Below, in pieces: positions 37,242 to 46,450 of a stretch of DNA of 64,000 bases (position 1 is the first letter of the stretch; every line of letters starts with the position of its first letter). Position numbers and translations under genes: made by a program. Below the pieces are notes generated by a model, which was given only the letters and a program-made list of their open reading frames with translations, made no database searches and was not told the origin of the DNA. Source of the stretch: Trichomonas vaginalis G3 (lineage: Eukaryota > Parabasalia > Trichomonadida > Trichomonadidae); assembly GCF_026262505.1 (NCBI RefSeq), contig NC_067207.1:10446082-10510081 (forward strand), written 5' to 3'.

Positions 37242-37312
37242 CATGTAAACCTCGATGTCACTTTTGCGGCCTCGCTCCGCTCGGCCGCAAAAGTGACATT
37301 GAGGTTTACATG
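37242..37312. repeat. Hairpin with 30-bp arms and GC-rich tip
   Basis: CATGTAAACCTCGATGTCAC...TTTTGCGGCC is mirrored after an 11-nt loop (TCGCTCCGCTC), with one G-T pair. It contains GTCACTTTT, a box seen before many genes here. Confidence 0.9.
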
Positions 37313-39964
37313 GATGGGTTCTATATATATACAGCTTGACCGGTAGAAAAGCGGATCGATTTTTATCAATAATTGGACATTCTATTTTTAATAAAATAAA
37401 CATATATTTATATGGGAAATTAGGGAGATCTGAAACTCAAAAATTATTTTTGAATTTTAATATGATAAATATAATTGTGATAATATGTACATTACAAATA
37501 AAATATTAATTCGGAACAACGATGAGATGTGATAAATTTGATTCCCTCAAAAATCGATTTTGGAGTTTTAATATTAATTTGTATCTTATATGCATATAGG
37601 ATATATAATAATTTTAAAACATCAAAAAGTGACAATTTGCGGTTAGAAAAAGTCATCAAAACACTTTTTAATGATTTGATTTAACATATGCATAGACCAT
37701 CTCTTTGATATTTAACTTCAATTTCCCGAAATGAAAAGGATTTGAACAAAAATTATTTTACGATCATTTTTTGTAAATTTTTTAAATTGAGACTGACATC
37801 TCTAAAATCATCTAAAAAATCCAAATATCAAATAAAATAATATCATTAAAATTCCTCTCAATTTAAAAAATTTTTATAAATTGAGAATTCAATCTCTAAG
37901 ATCTTCTAAAAAATCCATATATCACAAAAAATCACGATATTATTTTTATTCTCAATTTCAAAAATTTTTTTGTACTGACTTTCTTTTTGCATAACAGCAT
38001 GGCAGAAATTTGAAACGAAGTTTCAAATTTCTCAAGCTTGCATTCTGGGCACGTAAGTGCCCAGAATGCTAAAAGGCGCGTAGCGCCGTCTCTGAATATC
38101 AAATTTATTATAATTATTAATTTATGAAATTTCAAATAAAATCGATCTGTTATAACACACTGGTGCATGACAGCCTTGTCATTCATCTATCGGCGCCAAG
38201 CGCAGCTTCGCGCCGATAGATGATATATATATATATAGAAGATTAATCGACATTTTTTCACAAGTAGTTTAACAATCAAAAACCATTTTTAAATATCTAT
38301 TTTTTAAGACTTAGTTTTGAATGTTTTCACTCAAAAATTTTCATCATATTTAAAATAATATCATATTATTAATCTGAGCTATTTGATTGGCGCAAAGCGC
38401 CAATCAAATAGCGAACAAAATAACTTTTCAAATTATTTAATAATTTTTTATTATCAAAAATCAAAATCAATCTGATATCATTATGTTACATCTGATTGCA
38501 AATCGTAATTCGTTGAAATAAGTTTGCCGAACAAACAACCAAAGTTGTTCTCAAAATATAATTAGCGGCGTGAGGCGCCGCTTCCTAAACGATAGGCAAA
38601 GAGTTTTTGAAAAATTGAGCGAAATATTGTATTTTCATTTCACATTTTCATCTTTTCTTAACCAGACTTTCCGCACAAACTTCTAATGTATCACATTGAT
38701 CTAATGCCTCATTGGTGTTCCATCATACCTTAAATGATTCACAACATGCCCATTTGGTTACAGATGATTTTTGAAAATTCTAAAATTCTAGATTTTCCTC
38801 TATAACAAGTTCTTTGTCATCACATGCCTAATTAATCTTTAACTTTAGAGCTCCTCAATATCCTTACAAATTACATAATTTCCGAAATACTTTCTCAAAA
38901 AATATCTATGATCGCATAGATATCAGATTACAATAAGGCTATTAATATTTCAAATACATTACACCCGTTTGCTATAGCTAAGACATTTTCTTCATTTTTG
39001 AACATGACTTCAGCTCTAATTTTGCAAAGTAACAAACTGATGTAATATCTCATCGAAGTGTATTCATTTCACAACAAATTCTTAATAAATGCTTTGCTTT
39101 CAATATTTCTTTCGAAAAATCTCTAAAATCTCAAAGTATTCTCTAAACCACTTCGATGGATATAAAAATCTCTCATATGTTTTACATAATAATCTTTGAA
39201 ATATAATATTAATCACTCAAATTAAAATTTCATTGTATAAACTCATTTCCTATAATCATAATATATTTATTTTGCTGAAGTTGGCTGGGCTTGCCCGAAG
39301 GGCAAGCCTAGCCAACTGAAGCCCGAAATTATATTATATCAAATTTGATTTTTTTACCTAAAGAATTGTTGCAAGTATATACATCCACGCTACAGATCAT
39401 TAAACTTTATTTATTTCATTCTGACAAAAAGCTTCATGACATGCTTGTTATCGTTAAGGATAAAAATTTTAAAAAGATGAAAAATATGCTCTACAATACT
39501 TATAAATACTAGTTTATCATTTTGGGAAAAAGCACGTTAAAACTCATGTTTTAGTGGAAGAAGGCATTTTTTAGGTGGGTCAATAAAAATGAAAAATAAT
39601 GATGTACATCATAGAATATATATCTCAAGGGACTTAAATTTTTGTCATGTTAGTGAAGCCTTGATAATGCAATATCTGACAGATGTGATTCCACTCACAA
39701 AAAAGGTCATCTGCAAATCATTTACACGAGTGTACATTATTATTAAGAATCCCATAAATATGAAAATGAATTTTTTGAATTCAAATCGAATCATAAAATT
39801 ATGAATCATACATTTATTATTGCTACAAAAAAACCGTACAATGAACTATTTGACTTCCGATTTGTGTCAATCAGATAGTACAGAAGCATTTATAAAGTAT
39901 ATTAGTCATCCTTATAGTTTTAATATATATCGGCGCTTCACACCAATAAATTATATAAAAAATT
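37313..39964. other. AT-rich intergenic DNA with a scatter of perfect hairpins
   Basis: No convincing gene. Hairpins stand out from AT-rich DNA: 38,004-38,032 (13-bp arms, loop GAA), 38,040-38,069 (13 bp, loop GTAA), 38,075-38,087 (5 bp, loop GTA), 38,183-38,223 (14 bp with an inner AAGC-GCA-GCTT), 38,378-38,412 (16 bp, loop AAA), 38,564-38,582 (7 bp), and 39,279-39,317 (18 bp with one G-T, loop GAA). Stem tips are mostly GC-rich. A 71-codon frame at 39,589 has no recognisable family and is not called. Confidence 0.8.
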
Positions 39965-39970
39965 TCATTT
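39965..39970 (+). promoter_or_regulatory. Initiator-like TCATTT before the DOCK gene
   Basis: TCATTT lies 10 nt before the ATG at 39,975 and fits the trichomonad initiator consensus TCA(C/T)T(A/T). Confidence 0.5.
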
Positions 39971-39974
39971 CAAT

Positions 39975-42900
39975 ATGTCGAAAGAGGAATTCATAATTCC
40001 TCGGACTCTACTGTCTAAGGAGCCAAAAAATGTAAGCGAAGATGTTGATTATAACACAGACCTTTATAAAAACTTACAAAATTGGTCTGTTCCTATTCTA
40101 AAATCCCCAGATCACAAATACGTTTTTAATAAAGTGGAAGATCTCCCTCCTCCTTTAATCGTACAATACAACAACGAATTCAACCTATCGGATGAAGATA
40201 CTTCAACTTTGAAAAATAAAATCGAAAAATCTTATATCGAGAAATTCGTTGAATTAAAGAAAGAAGAGTTTAATAGTAATATTCTTTTTGATGTTAGCAA
40301 TGTCTATTCTGTAACTGATTATCGTCCAGAACCTCTTCCAAAAGTTGAAATTCCAGAAACTTATAATAACTTTGTCTATCGCTATTTCAAATTATCTTTA
40401 TTGCCTATACAAGTGCAAGGATCTTCAACGCCATTAACGAATTACTCAGGAATTCTTTATATGTTTAATACAACAACAAGAATGCCGGTTTCAGAGTCTG
40501 CTTGCTTCAAATCCATTAACAATAAAATTATATTCAATAAGACAGATACAGGATCAGTTTATTTTAAGATTCCGAGATCCGAAAAGCACATTGTCTTAGT
40601 TTGCGTATTATTACATCCAGATACTGGCAAACCTGGAACATTTCTCAGTAATGTATGCCCGGCAAACCAGCAACGTCTTGATAAGCACGTTATTCCTGTT
40701 CCATTTGCATTTTCGATTTTATGTCCATTTACAATGATTGCAGAAAACAATTTCAACTTCTCATGGACTCTTATTACTGAAAGTGATACTCTTGCTAAGG
40801 TTGCAACGCCAATTCCACCTAATGATCCGATGATAAGTTTAATTAGCAAAGCGATCATTAAAGAAGTCCCATTCGATAGCCTTGAACCACTAAGTACCCT
40901 AGAACAATTCAATAAATCACTCCCATACTTAGTTTCTCCTTGCCAATCTTTAGTTTTTAGCAAAGAGCCAATAATTACGATATCCAACATTTCTTTCCAG
41001 TTTAACAACGTTCCAAAAGCATTTTTGGTCTATTTCAGAGTATTTTTATGCGAAAATACAACTGATATGACAAATCCCGTCGGAACTACAGGGTTTCTTA
41101 ACGATAACGATGCTACATTTTCCAATGTGTACCAGTCTTGCTACATGCAACCAGGAAAAAAGGTTGTTTTCCCAGATATCGTCAGATTCTTCGTAACGAA
41201 GCAACTTGCGCAAACATCGCACTTCGTAATCCAGTTCGTGATGCTAACAGCTGAAAAGGAACCTATAGTTTATAAATGCGCTTTTATTGAATTATTCAAT
41301 TCTAAAGAACCCCTTGAATACAAGCTCCAAACGTATCCGACGGTTCAAGCCAAAAAATTCCAAGGCGATTATATCTCTCAAAACAAGATCGTTTCCCATT
41401 CAAATCTTCAATGTGTTGTTGATTTGCCACCAGCGATCTATCCGCCGATCCAGTTTGTTGTTCTTTCGGAAGCACAAGTCCCTATGCAGGTAAACTGGGA
41501 TTCAATCATCAAAACTCCGCCTTCTCTTTTGAACAAACAAATATTACCAACATTTATTAAGCTTTTACAGCTTATTAACCCTCAAACAATGGCATACATC
41601 ATAGAACTACTCTCAATGTTCAAGGATGACCTAGTAACTCGCGATCTTATTCGATCATATCTTTATAATAACTTCAACTTGGCTTCTGTTAAGCACAACT
41701 TGCTTTCAACATTTACCAATTCACTTGACCAAGTTATCCAAGAGAATATCGATAAGAATATAGACGTTTGCAAGAATATTGTTGAAATTTTCGATATTAT
41801 CGGATCAATTCTTGTTGTTTCATTCAGCCAAAGGACAGAAACATGGATCCCGCAAACTCTTATCTCTTGTTTGCAGAAGTTTTCCACAATTGCAACAAAA
41901 TTCATCAAAAATAATTATAAAATCAAGCTAACTGATTACAATCTTAAATATGGATGGCTTGTTTTCCACTTTTGCTCCCTTTTAGAAGCGAAAATCATGA
42001 CAAACATCATAAATACCCATATCCGTAATATGTTGTCCATCAAAAACAGCGATGCAGCAATGATGGCGGTTTTTGAGTTCCTTATTCCACTCACTCAGAC
42101 CACAGATTTTATCAGATACTATTCTACGAGACTTCCTGTGAAACCATTGTCCCAAAACTTGATGTCTCCATTCCAACCGACATTATCATTAATATTCCTT
42201 TGCATTTCGGAGGCTTTCGGCATGCAAAATCCGGAATTAATTTCATTAGCTGTTAATTTCATTGCCAGATTAACATTAGCCATTGAAACAATTCCAGAGA
42301 AAGACAGATATATTGTTGGCTTTGCTCTTTTCCCACTTTTCGACCTCTTAACCGTTGCATATGAAACTGCATTTACAGAGGAAGACCGCCACCTCATTGT
42401 TCCGACTGTAATGTTCTTGCTGACATACATTCCGCGCGGATTGATGAAAATCTTCTTCAAAACAGTTAATGCAACTTTCAGGTCGAGAATTATTGTTTTC
42501 ATTACAACAGTTACTAAGTCTTGTATCACTCAACTGAATCCAGAGATCACGATTTTCAACTCCCAGCTCAATGAATTAACGAAGAGAATCATTATGTTCA
42601 TTGCCACTAATATCCGAGAGTTTTCGGAGTGCATCACCCCTGTCTGTCAACTTATCTGCCTTCTTGCAACAACTCCGCACCAAGTTCCTCGTAATTATCC
42701 AAGATTATTTAGAGCCATAACAAAATTGACCGAAATCTACCCAAGGCAGAGGATCATTGCCACCGAATTACTATCAATGATCACCATGAAGTCCCATATT
42801 GCCCGTTGTTTTGCCGCATCCACCATTTTGTTCTTCTTCAAATCAGATTACGACACAAGACACACGACAACCATTTCCTCGGCCGAAGTCTTAGATGTTC

Positions 42901-44459
42901 TTACCTCCCTCATGCTTAACCAGCCACCGGAGTCCATCCCTCTCTATCAGCTCATGCTCACACGCGTCAGTGAAATGTCAACAATTTTCAACGACCAAGT
43001 TTTTGTTCAAAAACTTCATGAGAAAATTGATTCCGCACAGAAAATCGCCGACGTTATTTCCAACATGCGAAAGACCGCACACGATCCTTCCGCATCATGT
43101 GAGTATGTCATGCAAATTGCCAATCAGTACATGACGTATCCATCAATGAGATTAAAATGGCTGTCAGAAATTGTCAACATCAACAAGACCAACAACAATT
43201 ATTCAGCGGCCTTTGTTGCTCAACTCCACAAGTGCGCATTGATTGCCACTGTTATTGAACACGAGAGAAAGATGAAACCGGAAGAAAACGAAAAAGTCGA
43301 TGAAGAGAAATTAAAAGTGAAATTACCTGTTGAATACAATTTATTAGTGACACAGCCAATAACTATGTCTAAGGCAACACTTGGAAGAGATGTACAGTTC
43401 TCTGATAGAGATTTCGAATTCATACAAAGTGTTTTAGTCGAAACAAAAATCGATTTCGGAACTGTTTCTGACGCTTTCAAGTTTTTGGCTGGAGATTTCA
43501 CAATAGATTTGTTCAAATCAGCTTTGGATGAGGCAATAGAATACGGAATGAAAGTGCACGCGAATTATACACTGAGATGCCTCAAATCAATTCAATTGAG
43601 AATTTTCGCCTCTTCAAAACATTTCAATGAGGTCTCTCAAACTTGTACTCAAATTTCAGACCTATTGAAAAATATTTCAATAACTGAAACATTGATGTAC
43701 GACATTCCGTACATATTCTCTGTTTTCAATGGCCATATCTTCTGTAATGATTTCGGATGTGATATTCCACTTGAAAACAGAGTTTATCCTTCTGAACAAG
43801 CCATTGATCATTTGGAATTTAGACACGCGTGGAAGAAGTTCAGAACAAAAGTTCCGTTCTCTAGATTACAGGATTTGACGAATTCTGATGCCGATGAGAT
43901 CTCAATGACACAATACACAGTTGAACATGCTTTGCCGAGATTCACTCCAAGTTCTAAAATTTCTGAGTCTCAAACTGTCAAAATTTCGTTGCAAAAACAT
44001 GCGGAATTTGAGACAGAAAGAATCTGCAACTTGTTGAATAGAACTGCAGAAGAGTTTGAGAAGTGTTTCCCAACAAGAAACGTTGATTCTGTTTTCGGAA
44101 AAACGAAACAAAACATCGAAGGAGATTTGAAGAGAGTTGTTGATTTGATTAAAGCTGCAATTGGTCCTGACGCTTCTCTTTTCTGCTTGCTCAAGTTAGC
44201 TATTGAGAAAGGAAATGAGAAGAACAAGGAGATAACAGTAGAACTCGCTAAGAAAGTGTTGATTTCCCTTCAGAAACTTATTAAAGTTTATCACAGAGCA
44301 ATCGAATACTTGGAATCTGCATCCCATTTCACACAGTACGCAGAACTTGGAAAATACAGAAATCTCTTCTTGCAATACTTCGGACTCCCTGATATCGATA
44401 CAAAGAGTTACGAAGGAAAGAGAGATCCTGTTACAGAGAAATGTGAATTCGAATATTAA
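39975..44459 (+). CDS. DOCK-family Rho/Rac guanine nucleotide exchange factor, 1,494 aa
   Basis: DOCK proteins activate Rac/Cdc42-type GTPases and control actin. Residues about 135-280 resemble the N-terminal region of DOCK-C/D proteins (LYMFNTTTRMPVSESACF, then RLDKHVIPVPFAFSILCPF). Residues about 330-490 fit the DHR-1 (C2-like) domain (FLVYFRVFLCENTTDMTNPV, then FVIQFVMLTAEKEPI). A long helical middle follows. Residues about 1,060-1,480 match the catalytic DHR-2: WLSEIVNINKTNNNYSAAFV with the helical AQLHKCALIATVIE, and the late FETERICNLLNRTAEEFEKC. The length is shorter than animal DOCKs (about 1,800-2,100). A single uninterrupted exon. Amoeboid movement of trichomonads on host cells would need such regulators. 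Confidence 0.85.
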   Translation: MSKEEFIIPRTLLSKEPKNVSEDVDYNTDLYKNLQNWSVPILKSPDHKYVFNKVEDLPPPLIVQYNNEFNLSDEDTSTLKNKIEKSYIEKFVELKKEEFNSNILFDVSNVYSVTDYRPEPLPKVEIPETYNNFVYRYFKLSLLPIQVQGSSTPLTNYSGILYMFNTTTRMPVSESACFKSINNKIIFNKTDTGSVYFKIPRSEKHIVLVCVLLHPDTGKPGTFLSNVCPANQQRLDKHVIPVPFAFSILCPFTMIAENNFNFSWTLITESDTLAKVATPIPPNDPMISLISKAIIKEVPFDSLEPLSTLEQFNKSLPYLVSPCQSLVFSKEPIITISNISFQFNNVPKAFLVYFRVFLCENTTDMTNPVGTTGFLNDNDATFSNVYQSCYMQPGKKVVFPDIVRFFVTKQLAQTSHFVIQFVMLTAEKEPIVYKCAFIELFNSKEPLEYKLQTYPTVQAKKFQGDYISQNKIVSHSNLQCVVDLPPAIYPPIQFVVLSEAQVPMQVNWDSIIKTPPSLLNKQILPTFIKLLQLINPQTMAYIIELLSMFKDDLVTRDLIRSYLYNNFNLASVKHNLLSTFTNSLDQVIQENIDKNIDVCKNIVEIFDIIGSILVVSFSQRTETWIPQTLISCLQKFSTIATKFIKNNYKIKLTDYNLKYGWLVFHFCSLLEAKIMTNIINTHIRNMLSIKNSDAAMMAVFEFLIPLTQTTDFIRYYSTRLPVKPLSQNLMSPFQPTLSLIFLCISEAFGMQNPELISLAVNFIARLTLAIETIPEKDRYIVGFALFPLFDLLTVAYETAFTEEDRHLIVPTVMFLLTYIPRGLMKIFFKTVNATFRSRIIVFITTVTKSCITQLNPEITIFNSQLNELTKRIIMFIATNIREFSECITPVCQLICLLATTPHQVPRNYPRLFRAITKLTEIYPRQRIIATELLSMITMKSHIARCFAASTILFFFKSDYDTRHTTTISSAEVLDVLTSLMLNQPPESIPLYQLMLTRVSEMSTIFNDQVFVQKLHEKIDSAQKIADVISNMRKTAHDPSASCEYVMQIANQYMTYPSMRLKWLSEIVNINKTNNNYSAAFVAQLHKCALIATVIEHERKMKPEENEKVDEEKLKVKLPVEYNLLVTQPITMSKATLGRDVQFSDRDFEFIQSVLVETKIDFGTVSDAFKFLAGDFTIDLFKSALDEAIEYGMKVHANYTLRCLKSIQLRIFASSKHFNEVSQTCTQISDLLKNISITETLMYDIPYIFSVFNGHIFCNDFGCDIPLENRVYPSEQAIDHLEFRHAWKKFRTKVPFSRLQDLTNSDADEISMTQYTVEHALPRFTPSSKISESQTVKISLQKHAEFETERICNLLNRTAEEFEKCFPTRNVDSVFGKTKQNIEGDLKRVVDLIKAAIGPDASLFCLLKLAIEKGNEKNKEITVELAKKVLISLQKLIKVYHRAIEYLESASHFTQYAELGKYRNLFLQYFGLPDIDTKSYEGKRDPVTEKCEFEY

Positions 44460-44764
44460 CTTTTTTTATTTTTTTATTTTTTCTTATGTTTAAAATTTTA
44501 AAAACTAATAATTTCTAAGTACTTTTAGTGTTTCATTCCTTAAATTTGGTACCAAATTGACCCCATCTATGCAGATATTTTATGATCATACAATATCGAA
44601 TTTGTTTTCTTATTTGATATTATGTTATATCAGTTAATTATGCATGAACAAGTAGTGCATTAAGCACTTTCTATGAGAATTATAGTTTATTCGAGAAATA
44701 GATGGTGTTATCTATTAGAAACGATGCAAAATCATTAACCTTAATATTGGTTAATTAAAAATTG
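44460..44764. other. Intergenic, AT-rich
   Basis: About 305 bp. Only a possible initiator, TCATTA at 44,732-44,737, 28 nt before the next ATG. Nothing else seen. Confidence 0.5.
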
Positions 44765-46096
44765 ATGATTAGTGTTCGACTGAAATCACTTTGCCTTATC
44801 ATAACTCTCATAGGATGCGCTATGGAGACCTATGTTCTCTATTACGAGCGCAAACATCTAGAAAGTTCTCAATTTAAAGATCCGAAGCGTACAGATATCA
44901 GATCAATCCAATACAACTATGCATTGCTTAACTACAGATTTATATATGCATCACTCAAATATTTCTTACCATTCATGACAATTTTCTTGTTCAAACCATT
45001 ATCAAAATTCTTCAACACTAACTTGAAATTCGGAATATACGCATTTTTCATTATTAGAGTTATCCCTCAATTGTTTTCAGAATACTATCGAATCTTTCAC
45101 ACAGAAACTATTTTCAAATTTAACGTTTATTCAAAGAGAGAGTTCTTCATTGACTTCACTATTGTCTGCTCCGTTGATGCAATAATACTAGCAATACTTG
45201 TTCATATATTTACATTGTTTACTGATATTACAAACGGAAGAAAAGGAAATGGTAAATTTTTCTCAGAATCTGTGAATGAAGAAGTCGATGTTAACTATGA
45301 TCTATCCGGTCCTGAGAATTTAGCAGACGTAAATTTGGCTTCTGAGGGTGCAGTTATCCAAAATAGTGATTGTTCAGGAGATAAACTTCATATGCCACTT
45401 ACATTACTTATAGCTCTTATTGCATTACATATTTTGCGCAGCGGATTCTCAGATCAATACAATCCAAATTATCGAAATGTTGTAGCAGAACCTTTTCATC
45501 CTTTTAACGAATCAATACATTATTTGTCAGCTAATAATGTTGATTTATTCAAGAAACGTGTCAGATACTCATTTTCTAAGTCAACTTTGCATTCTGAAAT
45601 AAAATTATCAGGATTAATACATCCAAAGGTTATCTTTTCAGTTAACAACTTCTTCTATATACAGACATTGGAATCCTTATATCTTGGCCCAATAATTCAC
45701 TCTCTTGTTGAAAGTTATGATAAAATTATTTTATTCCTTGTAGATATATCAAGATACATCGCATTTTGCATTATACTCTTTGGAGTACTAAGATTAGGAT
45801 TCGAGGAATTCATCTACAGATCAACTCCAGTTCATACTGTTGTTTTATTCATTTCTTTCTGTATTTTTATTACCATTGATTCATTTTTCCGTATCTTCTC
45901 TAATGCAATTGCAAGAATATTAACTCTATCTCACGATTGCGCAGCTGTTACAATGGGATTTCAGATAATGGCAACACTTCAAAAACTTTACACTGCAGAT
46001 GCTAAGGTTTTCTCACCATCAATTCCTTTCAAGCTGTTGTTTATGAATGAACCAACACTTGCCGATCATGTTGCTCATATTGCAACTTGCGTATAA
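44765..46096 (+). CDS. Ste24-like multi-pass membrane protein, probably catalytically dead, 443 aa
   Basis: Ste24 is the ER zinc protease for prenylated CAAX proteins. The layout fits: the N-terminal ETYVLYYERKHLESSQF resembles the family's ETYL-x2-RQ segment; several membrane spans follow; then comes a metalloprotease-like half with VIFSVNNFFYIQTLESLYLG and, at the place of HEXXH, IIHSLVESYDK near residue 311. The late AIARILTLSHDCAAVTMGF fits SR-x2-E-x2-AD without the Glu, and SIPFKLLFMNEPTLADHVAHI fits the SHPP-x3-RI end. The metal-binding residues therefore appear lost. The assignment rests on pattern, not on a search. ATG at 44,765. Confidence 0.55.
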   Translation: MISVRLKSLCLIITLIGCAMETYVLYYERKHLESSQFKDPKRTDIRSIQYNYALLNYRFIYASLKYFLPFMTIFLFKPLSKFFNTNLKFGIYAFFIIRVIPQLFSEYYRIFHTETIFKFNVYSKREFFIDFTIVCSVDAIILAILVHIFTLFTDITNGRKGNGKFFSESVNEEVDVNYDLSGPENLADVNLASEGAVIQNSDCSGDKLHMPLTLLIALIALHILRSGFSDQYNPNYRNVVAEPFHPFNESIHYLSANNVDLFKKRVRYSFSKSTLHSEIKLSGLIHPKVIFSVNNFFYIQTLESLYLGPIIHSLVESYDKIILFLVDISRYIAFCIILFGVLRLGFEEFIYRSTPVHTVVLFISFCIFITIDSFFRIFSNAIARILTLSHDCAAVTMGFQIMATLQKLYTADAKVFSPSIPFKLLFMNEPTLADHVAHIATCV

Positions 46097-46234
46097 TATT
46101 ATTGATTGTTTTGTTTGTAAATTGGACTGTCTATTACAAGTTTTTTTATAAATCTTCATAAATATCTATTTTATGAAATGATTAAAAATTATATTATTAT
46201 ACTTAGTCTTAATAATAAATAATAATATTGTAAA

Positions 46235-46305
46235 GCACCGCTGGTCTAATGGTAGAATTTCACCTTGCCAAGGTGGGGGTCCGGGTTCGATTCCCGGGCG
46301 GTGCA
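46235..46305 (+). tRNA. tRNA-Gly (GCC)
   Basis: Seven-bp acceptor stem GCACCGC/GCGGTGC, D arm GTCTAATGGTAGAAT, anticodon loop TTGCCAA between TCACC and GGTGG, T arm CCGGG-TTCGATT-CCCGG, discriminator A. No intron. A run of seven T follows as RNA polymerase III terminator. Confidence 0.97.
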
Positions 46306-46309
46306 ATAC

Positions 46310-46316
46310 TTTTTTT
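46310..46316 (+). terminator. RNA polymerase III T-run terminator
   Basis: TTTTTTT five bases after the 3' end of tRNA-Gly. Confidence 0.8.
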
Positions 46317-46450
46317 AATTTGTTTTTCAAAAATTTTCGTAAGCATTTTGAAAAAGACTTGGTAAACTGTATTTTCATGGATCAAAATAAATATTCTTAG
46401 TTAAAGGTTAAAATGGTCTTTTTAATAAAATACCATGATACGCAAAATCT

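Noticed and set aside
37932-38186. An 84-codon minus-strand frame across the three hairpins
   Set aside because: Its codons are the hairpin arms; no protein-like pattern.
39589-39804. A 71-codon frame in the hairpin-rich intergenic region
   Set aside because: No recognisable family, no conservation available, AT-driven composition.
46166-46378. Minus-strand frame containing RPGIEPGPPPW
   Set aside because: It is the well-known antisense translation of a tRNA gene, here tRNA-Gly.
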